Source: Desertifilum tharense IPPAS B-1220
GTDB lineage: Bacteria > Cyanobacteriota > Cyanobacteriia > Cyanobacteriales > Desertifilaceae
Length of the DNA stretch: 64,000 nt
NCBI RefSeq assembly: GCF_001746915.1
Contig: NZ_MJGC01000037.1
Coordinates: 61,104-125,103 of the forward strand
Direction: 5' to 3'
The position numbers were made by a program, and so were the translations under genes. Of this stretch, positions 1 through 7,974 are shown one piece after another; position 1 is the stretch's first letter; every line of letters starts with the position of its first letter. A model generated the notes under the pieces. That model had not been told where the DNA came from and made no database searches. It was given only the letters and a program-made list of their open reading frames with translations.

Positions 1-863
1 GTGGCAATGCGATCGATCCGGGTAATTTGACCTTGGCGATCGCGAATGGCGTGCAGTCGATCCTGAAGCCAGCGGATTTGACGGTCCGATCGCAGGATGC
101 GATATTCGAGGGTTTGACTCTCGCGATCGCCGCTCGCTAAATTCGCGATCGCCTTTTCCACCCAGGCGCGATCGCCGGGATGGATCGCCTCTAACCAAAG
201 ATTGGGATTGGCGCTCAACGCTTCAACGGAGTAACCATAAATTTGTTCGCTTGTCAAGTTGAGATACAAGATTTCCGGAGGGGCAACCCCAATCGACCAA
301 ACCATCCCTTCAATTGAACTCAAAACACTCTGCAAGCGGTATTGAGACTCTCGCAGGGCCGATTCCACCTTTTGACGTTCTTGAATTTCAACCCTTAAGG
401 CTTGATTAACCGCGTGCAGTTCTTGGGTTCTGGCTTGCACGCGCTGCTCTAATTGCTGATTTAGGGCTTGAATTTCGGCTTCTGCACGCTTGCGTTCGGT
501 GATATCTCGCAAAATTGACAGGTGTTGATGCGGCAAAAAATTAGCGCAGGCACTATATTCAACCTTCCGAATCGAACCATCAGCGCGGATGAGGCGCAAT
601 TCCCCTCGTTCCTGTCGCTCGTCTTGAAAGCGCTGCCAAACTTGCTCAAAATTTAAATCCGGTTCAATGAATTCCGCAATGGAAGATCCAATTAACTGCG
701 ATCGCGATCGTCCAAATAACTGACAAGCTGCTGGATTGACATCAATATACCGACCGGAGTCATCCGCGATCGCGATCGCATCTAACGAATGTTCAAATAA
801 AGCCCGAATTTGTCGTTCTTGTAAGCTGAGAGAGTCACTAGAAGGATCGAGAGGATTGTGCAT
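1..863 (-). CDS. PAS-domain sensor protein, N-terminal part (cut by window edge)
   Basis: An open minus-strand frame runs from an ATG at 863 to the window edge, giving about 287 residues without a stop. Residues about 18-130 form a PAS domain that begins 'QIRALFEHSLDAIAIADD' and ends in the usual 'RDITERKRAE' linker. A coiled coil follows (about 131-175, rich in Gln, Glu and Leu), then a second PAS domain ending in 'QGQITRIDRIA'. This layout is typical of cyanobacterial multi-PAS signalling proteins. The output domain (histidine kinase, GGDEF or other) lies outside the window, so the activity cannot be named. It has no membrane segment in the visible part and is probably cytoplasmic. It is transcribed away from the gene at 1309. 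Confidence 0.85.
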   Translation of the reverse strand, partial: MHNPLDPSSDSLSLQERQIRALFEHSLDAIAIADDSGRYIDVNPAACQLFGRSRSQLIGSSIAEFIEPDLNFEQVWQRFQDERQERGELRLIRADGSIRKVEYSACANFLPHQHLSILRDITERKRAEAEIQALNQQLEQRVQARTQELHAVNQALRVEIQERQKVESALRESQYRLQSVLSSIEGMVWSIGVAPPEILYLNLTSEQIYGYSVEALSANPNLWLEAIHPGDRAWVEKAIANLASGDRESQTLEYRILRSDRQIRWLQDRLHAIRDRQGQITRIDRIA

Positions 864-1308
864 AGAGCAGCGAACCAGGAATCGTGGCAACAGCAAGCAA
901 TCGAGTCATGCAGGTAGCGTGCCCATCGGCAGATATTCACCTGCACTGGTAATATGATTCCCACGAAAAATTTTCAAAAGCCACGTCAATTATAACGAGG
1001 AGATAAGGAGGCATCGAAAAACCATAGAACAATATCGAGGGATGAATTTCCGTAACTTCTAGGAAAACTCCGTAGTTCTCCGACTCATCCCCATCGAGCC
1101 TTCTCGTTACAATAGAAGAATAGAGGGTCATCTCAAGTTGGGAATCGCAGACGCACTCCCCAGTCCCAAAGCGGAAAAAGCGTTTGAGTCAGCAGACAAA
1201 ATTCCTTACAAGGCCCTTCCATCAGTAAGGCGCTGAAGGAGTGTAAAACTCGCTAAACTGATAACGAGCAGCGATCCGCGTCCGTATGCCATTATTCCCG
1301 TTCAGTTT
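864..1308. other. Intergenic region between divergent genes
   Basis: This 445-base spacer lies between the divergent PAS protein and the gene at 1309, so it should hold both promoters. I see no convincing gene, RNA or strong hairpin in it. Short open frames here lack ribosome-binding sites and recognisable sequence. Confidence 0.5.
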
Positions 1309-2391
1309 ATGAAATCTCATCGCTTACCCGCATCCCTTCGTTACCTGAAAGCTAGACTGCGGCCCGTCGCCAGTCCGGCTTTTTGGATTACATCGCTGAT
1401 TATCTCCGTAGTTTCCCTAGGACTCTGGGAAATGTGGACCAATCCCGAATGGGTGAGTCAGTGGACGGCTCAACCCGGAACGCAAAGGCCGCAAAGCTCA
1501 ACTTCTGCACCGGCAGAAGACAGCGCCGCCAGCACCGGAGAAGACGGACAGCCCGCCGAGCTTTCCGCAGAAGATGCTCTCGATTTAGAAAGCGTCTCTG
1601 CGGTATTGCGCGATCTCGATACCGTGAACGCAGCCCCCGATTTAGAAGAAGCCGTTCAATCGAGCAATTCAGCGCTACCGAGAACCCCTACCAGCAGTCC
1701 GAGCAATGTCACCCCCCAATTTGGCAGCAATAATCCCTTTGCAGCCTACTCTCAGAACAATCCCTTCAGTAGCTTCAATGCTGGCGGTCCGTCCAACACG
1801 CTCGCCACGGCGGTTGGCGATAACCTCTTCAGCCTACCGCTGAACGCCAACGGAACCTCTACTAACTCCAACAATGAGGCTCGCACCAATCCTTCCAACC
1901 CCCTTCAGTCAGCGCTAGAACGCAGTGCTACCCCCCCAGAGGCAACGAGTAACCCCGCCACCGCCAACCCTTCAAGCTTAGTTAGACCCGGTGCAGAAGG
2001 CTTAGTGGAAGCCGCCTCGCAGCAAATCCCGATTCTCTCGCCCCAACCTAACTTTGTTAGCCCTACTGCGATCGGTAATACAGTTCCCTACACCACCCCA
2101 CCGAGCAACTCTTATAACTATTTGATACAGAACGCACCCAATCCCAGCTTACCGCCTGTCACCGTTCCGGCTCCCGTACCGATCGCGCCCGTCATCCCCA
2201 ACACCAGCGGTTACGTTACCCCAGTCACGCCCAACTTACAAACCGGCTTTAATAATCCCACGCCCAACTTTACCAGTCCGGGACTGCAACCCTCGCAATT
2301 TGAAGCGCCAGCCTCGCCCTATTCCATCGATACGCGCATTCCTGGGCGAACGTTAGGAGGGGGTCGCATTGGGACTTTCTCAAATCCGTAA
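1309..2391 (+). CDS. Pro/Asn/Ser-rich membrane-anchored protein of unknown function
   Basis: This 360-residue protein has a basic N-terminus and one hydrophobic segment at about residues 24-43 ('FWITSLIISVVSLGLWEMW'). A long low-complexity tail follows, rich in Asn, Pro, Ser, Thr and Ala. No catalytic motif is visible. The topology suggests a single-pass membrane protein with a disordered extracytoplasmic region, possibly a cell-envelope linker. It ends 12 bases before the methyltransferase gene at 2404, so the two may be co-transcribed. The start is the first ATG in frame, without a strong Shine-Dalgarno sequence. I do not recognise the family. That it is a real gene is supported by length and frame; the role is unknown. 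Confidence 0.7.
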   Translation: MKSHRLPASLRYLKARLRPVASPAFWITSLIISVVSLGLWEMWTNPEWVSQWTAQPGTQRPQSSTSAPAEDSAASTGEDGQPAELSAEDALDLESVSAVLRDLDTVNAAPDLEEAVQSSNSALPRTPTSSPSNVTPQFGSNNPFAAYSQNNPFSSFNAGGPSNTLATAVGDNLFSLPLNANGTSTNSNNEARTNPSNPLQSALERSATPPEATSNPATANPSSLVRPGAEGLVEAASQQIPILSPQPNFVSPTAIGNTVPYTTPPSNSYNYLIQNAPNPSLPPVTVPAPVPIAPVIPNTSGYVTPVTPNLQTGFNNPTPNFTSPGLQPSQFEAPASPYSIDTRIPGRTLGGGRIGTFSNP

Positions 2392-2403
2392 AGCCGATTC
2401 AGC

Positions 2404-3333
2404 ATGAGTTCAGCGAAAGCGCCGCGCAACCGGAGTTTAACCCTAACTCCAGAGGAGCAAAGCTTCTATGCTCAACATCTAAGGCAGCTTACCCAAAAAG
2501 CTGAACCGCAGAGCATCGAAAATCAGATTATCCATCAAGACCTATTGGAAGTGTTGGATTATCTGCCTGAAAATTGCGTCGATCTGCTCTTCCTCGATCC
2601 GCCCTATAATCTCAGCAAAACCTTTAATCAACTACGGTTTGCCGAACGTTCATCCAGCGAGTATCAAGCTTGGTTAGAATCGTGGTTTCCCAAATTGCTG
2701 AAAACCCTAAAACCTTCTGCCTCTGTTTATATCTGTGGAGATTGGCGTTCGAGTGCTGCTCTGCAACTTACGGCTGAAAAATATTTAATGATTCAAAATC
2801 GGATTACTTGGGAACGCGAAAAAGGGAGGGGGGCAAAAGCGAACTGGAAAAACTGCTCGGAAGATATTTGGTTTTGTACGGTTTCTAACCATTACACTTT
2901 TAATAGCGAAGCGGTTAAGCTCAAACGAAAAGTGATCGCTCCCTATACCGATCGTCAGGGAAAACCGAAAGATTGGCAAAAAAGCCAAAAGGGAAATTAT
3001 CGTTTAACTTATCCTTCTAATCTCTGGACAGATTTAACGGTGCCGTTTTGGTCGATGACTGAAAATACAGCGCATCCCACTCAAAAACCTGAAAAATTAT
3101 TAGCCAAAATTATTTTAGCGAGTTCTGCTCCCGGCGATTTAGTGTTCGATCCGTTTCTGGGTTCGGGGACGACTTCGGTTGTTGCTAAAAAATTAGAACG
3201 GCGGTATGTCGGGGTGGAATTAGATTTAACCTATTGTTGTTTTGCCCAAAAGCGTTTAGCCCTTGCGGAAACTGATAAAAGCATTCAAGGGTATACTGAA
3301 GGAATATTTTGGGAGCGCAACTCCCACCGATAA
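2404..3333 (+). CDS. Beta-class DNA amino-methyltransferase (N4-cytosine or N6-adenine), solitary
   Basis: The 309-residue protein transfers a methyl group from S-adenosylmethionine to an exocyclic amino group in DNA. Motif IV (DPPY) is at residues 65-68 and the SAM-binding motif I (FDPFLGSGTT) follows at 248-257. This order, catalytic motif first, defines the beta class. 'HPTQKP' precedes motif I as in this family. No restriction endonuclease gene is adjacent, so it is probably an orphan methylase. Cyanobacteria carry orphan methylases of this kind, for example the GGCC N4-cytosine enzyme of Synechocystis. A relationship to that enzyme is my inference; the target base and site cannot be read from sequence. 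Confidence 0.88.
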   Translation: MSSAKAPRNRSLTLTPEEQSFYAQHLRQLTQKAEPQSIENQIIHQDLLEVLDYLPENCVDLLFLDPPYNLSKTFNQLRFAERSSSEYQAWLESWFPKLLKTLKPSASVYICGDWRSSAALQLTAEKYLMIQNRITWEREKGRGAKANWKNCSEDIWFCTVSNHYTFNSEAVKLKRKVIAPYTDRQGKPKDWQKSQKGNYRLTYPSNLWTDLTVPFWSMTENTAHPTQKPEKLLAKIILASSAPGDLVFDPFLGSGTTSVVAKKLERRYVGVELDLTYCCFAQKRLALAETDKSIQGYTEGIFWERNSHR

Positions 3334-3358
3334 AATAACAAATGTTTTTGGAGGGTGT

Positions 3359-3766
3359 ATGGTCGCTAAGTTTTTTGCGGGGAAACGACCGGATAGTTTA
3401 GGCGTGAAAGGAAATCAACTGGGTGGATGTCCAGATTCTCCCAATTGCGTTTGCAGCCATCTTTCTGCGATGGATAAAGTCCATTCTATCGATCCGATTA
3501 GTTATAATTCTTCGGCTGCGGAAGCGATCGCAAAAATCAAAACGATTGTTCAAGCGATGCCTAAGACTCAAATTATCGCAGAAACGGATAATTACTTATA
3601 CGCCGAATTTACTAGTCAACTAATGGGATTTGTCGATGATGTGGAGTTTTTAGTTTATGACAATCCTAAAGTGATTCACGTCCGCTCGGCTTCGCGCTTA
3701 GGTCGGTCTGATTTGGGGGTGAACCGCAAGCGCATAGAAGAGATTCGCAGTCAGTTTAATCGTTAA
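3359..3766 (+). CDS. DUF1499 family protein
   Basis: The 135-residue product matches the DUF1499 pattern. It has an N-terminal 'GGCPDSPNCVCS' cysteine motif, a central hydrophobic strand region, and a C-terminal 'IHVRSASRLGRSDLGVN' block that is the most conserved part of the family. I chose the ATG at 3359 because a GGAGG sits about 7 bases upstream. An in-frame extension to 3263 would overlap the methyltransferase gene and lacks such a site. The molecular function of DUF1499 is not established. It lies 25 bases after the methyltransferase stop, in the same direction. Confidence 0.85.
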   Translation: MVAKFFAGKRPDSLGVKGNQLGGCPDSPNCVCSHLSAMDKVHSIDPISYNSSAAEAIAKIKTIVQAMPKTQIIAETDNYLYAEFTSQLMGFVDDVEFLVYDNPKVIHVRSASRLGRSDLGVNRKRIEEIRSQFNR

Positions 3767-3773
3767 TAGAGTT

Positions 3774-3815
3774 GGGGTAGAAAGTAAAAGCTTCAGCATT
3801 TCTACCCCTCCAAAA
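3774..3815. terminator. Bidirectional hairpin terminator between convergent genes
   Basis: Perfect 10-base arms, GGGGTAGAAA (3774-3783) and TTTCTACCCC (3799-3808), enclose a 15-base loop between the convergent ends of the DUF1499 and DUF2231 genes. The run of T is weak, so termination is an inference from position and stem strength. Confidence 0.6.
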
Positions 3816-3818
3816 TCT

Positions 3819-4370
3819 CTAGGATTCTTGGCTGCTCGGTCCAATCACGCCAATTTTGTGACGGAAGGTGAGTTCGCCCCCAAACCAACCGGAAACGCCG
3901 AGCAATACTGCTACAAGGGTTGAAAGAATTAAGCCAGTTGGGATGACGGCTTCTGTCATGTCTCCCCAGCGCAAGCCTAAATTAATCGCAGTCAGAACGA
4001 TCGCGATAATATTACCGTACATATGCGCCCAGCCTGCGGAATGCTTGCGAGCGCGCTTAATTCGGGTAAAGTCAAACATCCCAATAATACCCGCAACCAG
4101 TCCTGTGATTAGCCCTCCTAAGAGCAACCAAATAGCACCTCTGGCCCAAAACGGATCGGAGGTTAACCAGTACCCAATATCAGCCAGCCACGCACCCACC
4201 AGGAACGCTACGGGAAAAATGACGATAACGGGGTGGAGAGGATGACCTGCAATGTTAACGGTGCTGGTGATCCCCTTATCTACATATTCGCTATCGAGGC
4301 TGCGGATGACTGGGGGAATGTCTGGATAGGGGGTGTGCTGAGTTTGCGAGGTTGGAGTTTGAGTTTCCAT
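3819..4370 (-). CDS. DUF2231 integral membrane protein
   Basis: The 183-residue protein has about 35 polar N-terminal residues (Thr/Pro/Gln-rich) followed by four hydrophobic segments. The first begins 'GHPLHPVIVIFPVAFLVGAW'. The 'HPLHPxxxxFP' signature and four-helix layout are typical of DUF2231 (COG4244) proteins, which occur in bacterial inner membranes and have no settled function. The start is an ATG at 4370. It is transcribed away from the hemerythrin gene at 4867, with which it shares a long divergent spacer. Confidence 0.85.
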   Translation of the reverse strand: METQTPTSQTQHTPYPDIPPVIRSLDSEYVDKGITSTVNIAGHPLHPVIVIFPVAFLVGAWLADIGYWLTSDPFWARGAIWLLLGGLITGLVAGIIGMFDFTRIKRARKHSAGWAHMYGNIIAIVLTAINLGLRWGDMTEAVIPTGLILSTLVAVLLGVSGWFGGELTFRHKIGVIGPSSQES

Positions 4371-4866
4371 AGGTTCTGTTCGTTTTGCTTGAGCGATCGC
4401 AATGAGTCGGATTAATCAGAAACAATGTTCTTAGAATTTTCTAGATAAACCAATGAATGACGAAAACTTGTAAAGTCATTGGATTGGTCAATCTTAATCT
4501 GTACTTTTGAAACCCAAGATAGTCATTTTCTCCTGATTTTTAATCTACCTAATGACAGAGAGCCGTTCGCTGGGGAAGTTACCATTCGGAACCCTCTAGC
4601 TCGATAGGACTTTGGACGCATAAAAAATCCATCAACCGACTGATGAAAGAAATAGAAACTTGATTAGATATACTTCCTTTGATAGAGAATTGTTTGGTAA
4701 TTTAGATAGATTTGCTTTACAAAAATTTATCGGAAGATTTCCTTGATTTCAGTAAAGAACTTGACTGAAATCGGGTTTCTTTCAAAAGAAGGATGAACCG
4801 ACTGTCTAAGTTTGCGAAAGTATAAGCCAGAGCAATTTTTTGCTTGTTAAGAGGAGAATTTCACCA
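4371..4866. promoter_or_regulatory. Divergent spacer with two inverted repeats
   Basis: This 496-base, AT-rich spacer separates DUF2231 (minus) from the hemerythrin gene (plus). It contains two inverted repeats. One has arms ACCAAT-G-AATGAC and GTCATT-GG-ATTGGT (4449-4488, with a 13-base loop). The other has perfect arms GATTTCAGT and ACTGAAATC (4745-4753 and 4764-4772). The second lies about 95 bases before the hemerythrin start and may be an operator or a leader hairpin. No gene is visible. The regulators that might bind here are unknown. Confidence 0.45.
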
Positions 4867-5889
4867 ATGGTAAAGACATTAGAAGATACCAAACGTCAGG
4901 CGATCGCCATGAAGCTTGCAGACTTGAAAGCGCTGCAAAAGCTGATTGTTGAGAACGACGAGAAACTAGCAAGTTCGATCAACGATGGCGAAATCCGCGA
5001 TCGCTTGCGGAGTATGCTTGAAGACGATCGCAAAAATCTAGGTATTATCGAAACCACTATTGTCCAGTACGGCAACCCCGGCGAAGCCAGTTCTACCGTC
5101 CAAAAACTGGTCGAAAAAACCCAAGGCATGATGTCTGGGAACGAACTTAACACTTATGAAAAAGTCGCCCAACATGAACTGTTAAAGCATTCTCAGGTCA
5201 TGTCGGGTTTGATTATTCATAAAGCTGGACAAGTTGTCGGAGCCGATGTCCAAGCGGCGATCGCGCCTTTAAATGCAGTAAACTTTGAAAACCGCGCTCA
5301 CCAAGAACAACTCAAAGGCGTTCTGGAAATCTTGGGAACCCGCGAATTGACCGGAATGGAACCGGATCAAAGCGTTTGGGGCCGCGTCCAAGACGCAGTT
5401 GCAGCCTTGACGGGCGTATTCGGCGGTCCGGCTAGCCACGCCAAAGAGGATATCAACATCACCGAGATCATCACGATGGATCACCGGAAAACCGATACCC
5501 TCTTCATGGAAATTGCCAATAGCAACGATCCGCAAAAACTGCAAGAATATTTCGGTCAACTGTTCAAAGACTTAACAGCCCACGCTGAAGCCGAAGAAGA
5601 AATCGTCTATCCCGCAGTTCGCAGCTATTACCCAGATACTCAAGAACTGTATGATGAACAAAGTGAAATGAAGCGGATGCTGGCGGAAATTAAAGCCCTC
5701 AGCCCCAGCGCGCCGGAGTTCAAGCAGAAAATCGATCAACTCAAGAACATGGTACAGCACCACGTTCGCGAGGAAGAAAACGATATGTTCCCCAAACTGC
5801 GCCAAAACTTCAGCGAACAACAAATGCAAGAGCTTTCCGATCAATTTAAGAAAGCTAAAGCTCGCATTCAACAAAAAATGGCTAGTTAG
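4867..5889 (+). CDS. Hemerythrin (HHE) domain protein
   Basis: The 340-residue protein has an alpha-helical N-terminal half of unclear family. Its C-terminal hemerythrin-type HHE domain (about residues 195-330) contains 'IITMDHRKTD', 'HAEAEEEIVYP' and 'MVQHHVREEENDMFP', which supply the His and Glu/Asp ligands of a di-iron centre. Such proteins bind oxygen or nitric oxide or take part in iron and redox homeostasis; the ligand here is not known. I chose the ATG at 4867 because GAGGAG stands about 11 bases upstream; a start at 4840 would lie before that site. A terminator follows at 5940, so the gene seems monocistronic. The cytoplasm is the likely site, since no signal peptide or membrane segment is seen. 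Confidence 0.85.
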   Translation: MVKTLEDTKRQAIAMKLADLKALQKLIVENDEKLASSINDGEIRDRLRSMLEDDRKNLGIIETTIVQYGNPGEASSTVQKLVEKTQGMMSGNELNTYEKVAQHELLKHSQVMSGLIIHKAGQVVGADVQAAIAPLNAVNFENRAHQEQLKGVLEILGTRELTGMEPDQSVWGRVQDAVAALTGVFGGPASHAKEDINITEIITMDHRKTDTLFMEIANSNDPQKLQEYFGQLFKDLTAHAEAEEEIVYPAVRSYYPDTQELYDEQSEMKRMLAEIKALSPSAPEFKQKIDQLKNMVQHHVREEENDMFPKLRQNFSEQQMQELSDQFKKAKARIQQKMAS

Positions 5890-5939
5890 TCGCGTTCCCC
5901 TTTGTAATGGCTAGAGTTTGATAACCCTTTGATGATTCA

Positions 5940-5965
5940 GGGAAGTGTAAAGCACTTCCCTTTTT
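5940..5965 (+). terminator. Intrinsic terminator of the hemerythrin gene
   Basis: A GGGAAGTG / CACTTCCC hairpin with a 5-base loop is followed by TTTTTCTTT. It starts 50 bases after the hemerythrin stop codon, in the expected place and orientation. Confidence 0.85.
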
Positions 5966-6064
5966 CTTTGGGACTGGGGCACCTATCCCCACTAGGCGCA
6001 TTTTTACCTAGCCGTTTCTCCAAAGCGCGTCTAGAAAGATGCCCTCCCCTTTTTTGGGTATTTA

Positions 6065-6106
6065 GTAACTTCAGATACTTTTTGCCGAGAAAAGTCTTGC
6101 TATTAG
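6065..6106 (+). promoter_or_regulatory. Putative NtcA-activated promoter of the guanidine operon
   Basis: The palindrome GTA-N8-TAC lies at 6065-6078, followed after exactly 22 bases by a -10-like TATTAG at 6101-6106. NtcA, the cyanobacterial nitrogen regulator, activates promoters with a GTAN8TAC site centred near -41.5 and a -10 box 22-24 bases downstream, so spacing and motif both fit. The inferred start (about 6112) would place the riboswitch about 75 bases into the leader. A bare GTAN8TAC occurs by chance about once in 4 kb; the spacing and the nitrogen-related operon make it more credible. It is a prediction, not shown. Confidence 0.55.
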
Positions 6107-6186
6107 TAATAAGCAATCAAAGGATTTTGATTATCGAGCGGTGAGTTTCACTGCCAACTCAGGATAGACAAATCAATCAATTGCTT

Positions 6187-6313
6187 CTAGGGTTCCGATT
6201 TCTAACGGTGGGCGTGGAAATGACTGGTCCGAGAGAAGCAGGCCAACCGACAGCGATTAAAGATTTAATCTAAAACTGGGTGGCTACACGGCGGGAGAAA
6301 AGCCCGGGAGGGA
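6187..6313 (+). promoter_or_regulatory. Guanidine-I (ykkC-yxkD) riboswitch aptamer
   Basis: The leader of gdmH contains the hallmark segments of the ykkC class in order. These are the 5' strand 'CTAGGGTTCCG' (6187), 'CTGGTCCGAGAG' (6224-6235), and the block starting at 6288 with ACGGCGGGA, then AAAAGCCCGGGAGG to 6312. This class binds free guanidinium. Its placement before a guanidine hydrolase and an importer agrees with that ligand. The 3' end of the aptamer is shared with a terminator stem (next entry), so ligand binding should prevent termination. Recognition rests on conserved bases and context. Confidence 0.93.
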
Positions 6314-6358
6314 ACAGCAGAAATGTCTCTGTCTGTGACTATCCTGGGCTTTTCACTT
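6301..6358 (+). terminator. Riboswitch-controlled intrinsic terminator
   Basis: AGCCCGGGA (6301-6309) can pair with TCCTGGGCT (6342-6350, one G-U pair), followed by TTTTCACTTTT. The 5' arm is the 3' part of the riboswitch's conserved core, where CGGG (6292-6295) otherwise pairs with CCCG. The two folds are mutually exclusive. Without guanidinium the terminator forms; with it, transcription should read into gdmH. It is therefore an ON switch by inference. Confidence 0.85.
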
Positions 6359-6378
6359 TTTAGAGTTTAAGTAAGGTT

Positions 6379-7575
6379 ATGAGCGAACAACCCCCCTTTC
6401 AGCGTCCTGACTATCAACTCAACGGACATTCAACCGAAGCCAACCGCGCGTTAGAAAAGGAACGCAACTTACCGTTAACGGGATGGCAACAAGAGGTCAA
6501 TCGCGGGTTAGAATACGGGTTAGAAGCGGCTGAGAGTATTCGCGATCGCACCATCCCCACTTTCTCGCGTGGCGAACTCCCCCACTATGCCGGAATTAAC
6601 ACCTTTCTCAAAGCCCCCTACCTAGAAGATGTCCGCAAGGTCGGGGAATACGATGTCGCCATTATGGGCGTTCCCCACGACTCCGGGACCACCTACCGTC
6701 CGGGGACGCGTTTTGGCCCCCAAGGAATTCGCCGTATTTCCGCCCTGTACACGCCCTATAACTTTGAATTGGGGGTAGATTTACGCGAACAAATCACCCT
6801 CTGCGATGTCGGCGATGTGTTTACCATTCCCGCCAATAACGAAAAGTCTTTTGACCAAATCTCCAAAGCCGTCGCCCATGTCTTCAGTTCTGGCGCATTC
6901 CCGATTATTTTAGGCGGCGACCATTCCATCGGCTTTCCCACAGTTCGCGGTGTCTGTCGCCACCTGGGGGATAAGAAAATGGGGATTATCCATTTTGACC
7001 GCCATGTGGATACCCAAGAAACCGACTTAGACGAACGGATGCACACCTGTCCGTGGTTCCACGCCACCAATATTAAGAATGCACCTGCCAAAAATTTAGT
7101 GCAACTGGGGATTGGCGGTTGGCAAGTTCCCCGCCAAGGCGTCAAAGTGTGTCGCGAACGGTCTACCAATATCTTGACCGTGACCGATATTACGGAAATG
7201 GGGTTAGATGCTGCGGTAGATTTTGCCCTAGACCGGGCGTTAGATGGTACCGATTGCGTCTACATCAGCTTTGATATTGATTGCATTGATGCAGGGTTTG
7301 TCCCCGGTACGGGTTGGCCGGAACCGGGCGGCTTGATGCCCCGCGAAGCCTTATATCTACTGGGCAAAATTGTGCAAAAAGCCCCTGTTTGCGGTCTAGA
7401 AGTGGTGGAAGTTTCTCCCCCCTACGATGTCAGCGATATGACTTCGTTAATGGCGACTCGCGTAATTTGCGACACGATGGCGCATTTGGTGGTATCGGGT
7501 CAACTTCCGCGCCAGCAAAAAGCCGCTTATATTCACCCAGAAGCTACGCCCGAATTGGTTAGCGAGTGGCAATAA
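6379..7575 (+). CDS. gdmH: Guanidine hydrolase, nickel-dependent ureohydrolase family
   Basis: The 398-residue enzyme should hydrolyse guanidine to urea and ammonia in the cytoplasm. It belongs to the arginase/agmatinase fold. Metal-site motifs are GGDHS (residues 179-183), DRHVD (207-211) and DIDCID (299-304), followed by 'PGTGWPEPGG'. Classical ureohydrolases have DAHxD and 'DPxxxPGTGTPE'. The Arg and Trp variants and the long N-terminal extension resemble the Synechocystis Sll1077 group, shown to be Ni-dependent guanidine hydrolases. The upstream guanidine riboswitch and the downstream hypA/hypB and importer genes support this over agmatinase or arginase. The ATG at 6379 follows a weak AAGG. 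It is the first gene of a six-gene operon. Confidence 0.92.
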   Translation: MSEQPPFQRPDYQLNGHSTEANRALEKERNLPLTGWQQEVNRGLEYGLEAAESIRDRTIPTFSRGELPHYAGINTFLKAPYLEDVRKVGEYDVAIMGVPHDSGTTYRPGTRFGPQGIRRISALYTPYNFELGVDLREQITLCDVGDVFTIPANNEKSFDQISKAVAHVFSSGAFPIILGGDHSIGFPTVRGVCRHLGDKKMGIIHFDRHVDTQETDLDERMHTCPWFHATNIKNAPAKNLVQLGIGGWQVPRQGVKVCRERSTNILTVTDITEMGLDAAVDFALDRALDGTDCVYISFDIDCIDAGFVPGTGWPEPGGLMPREALYLLGKIVQKAPVCGLEVVEVSPPYDVSDMTSLMATRVICDTMAHLVVSGQLPRQQKAAYIHPEATPELVSEWQ

Positions 7576-7588
7576 CATTCTAAAAGCC

Positions 7589-7960
7589 ATGCACGAAACA
7601 GACATGACGAAGGCGCTAATTCTCACCCTCAAAGATTGGTGGGAAACCCAACCAGAAGCGCCCCAAATTGAAAAGGTTCATTTAATTGTGGGTCAGTTTA
7701 CCTGCGTTGAACCCGTGAGTCTGCAATTTGCCTTTGAAGTCCAGACGCGCAACACCTTTTTAGCCGGGACGCAATTGGTGATTCAAGAAACGCCCTTGAT
7801 TGCTTATTGCGATCGCTGTCAGCAAGAGTATAGCCCAGAAATCGGCTTGCATTACGCTTGTCCGCACTGTCAGTCTCCAATGGAACGCATTCTTTCCGGT
7901 CGGGAATTAAAAATTGACCGGATTGAATGCAGCAATCACTCTATCACCCAGTTGAACTAA
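7589..7960 (+). CDS. hypA: HypA-like nickel chaperone for guanidine hydrolase
   Basis: This 123-residue protein starts with Met-His-Glu, the nickel-binding N-terminus of HypA. It has a zinc site of two CxxC pairs, Cys74/Cys77 and Cys91/Cys94. HypA delivers Ni to hydrogenase or urease maturation. Here it follows gdmH by 13 bases and precedes hypB, with no hydrogenase genes nearby. The likely client is therefore GdmH, as reported for the Synechocystis paralogs. 'HypA2' would separate it from a hydrogenase-linked copy, if the genome has one. Confidence 0.9.
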   Translation: MHETDMTKALILTLKDWWETQPEAPQIEKVHLIVGQFTCVEPVSLQFAFEVQTRNTFLAGTQLVIQETPLIAYCDRCQQEYSPEIGLHYACPHCQSPMERILSGRELKIDRIECSNHSITQLN

Positions 7961-7974
7961 TTTGAGGAGAACCC

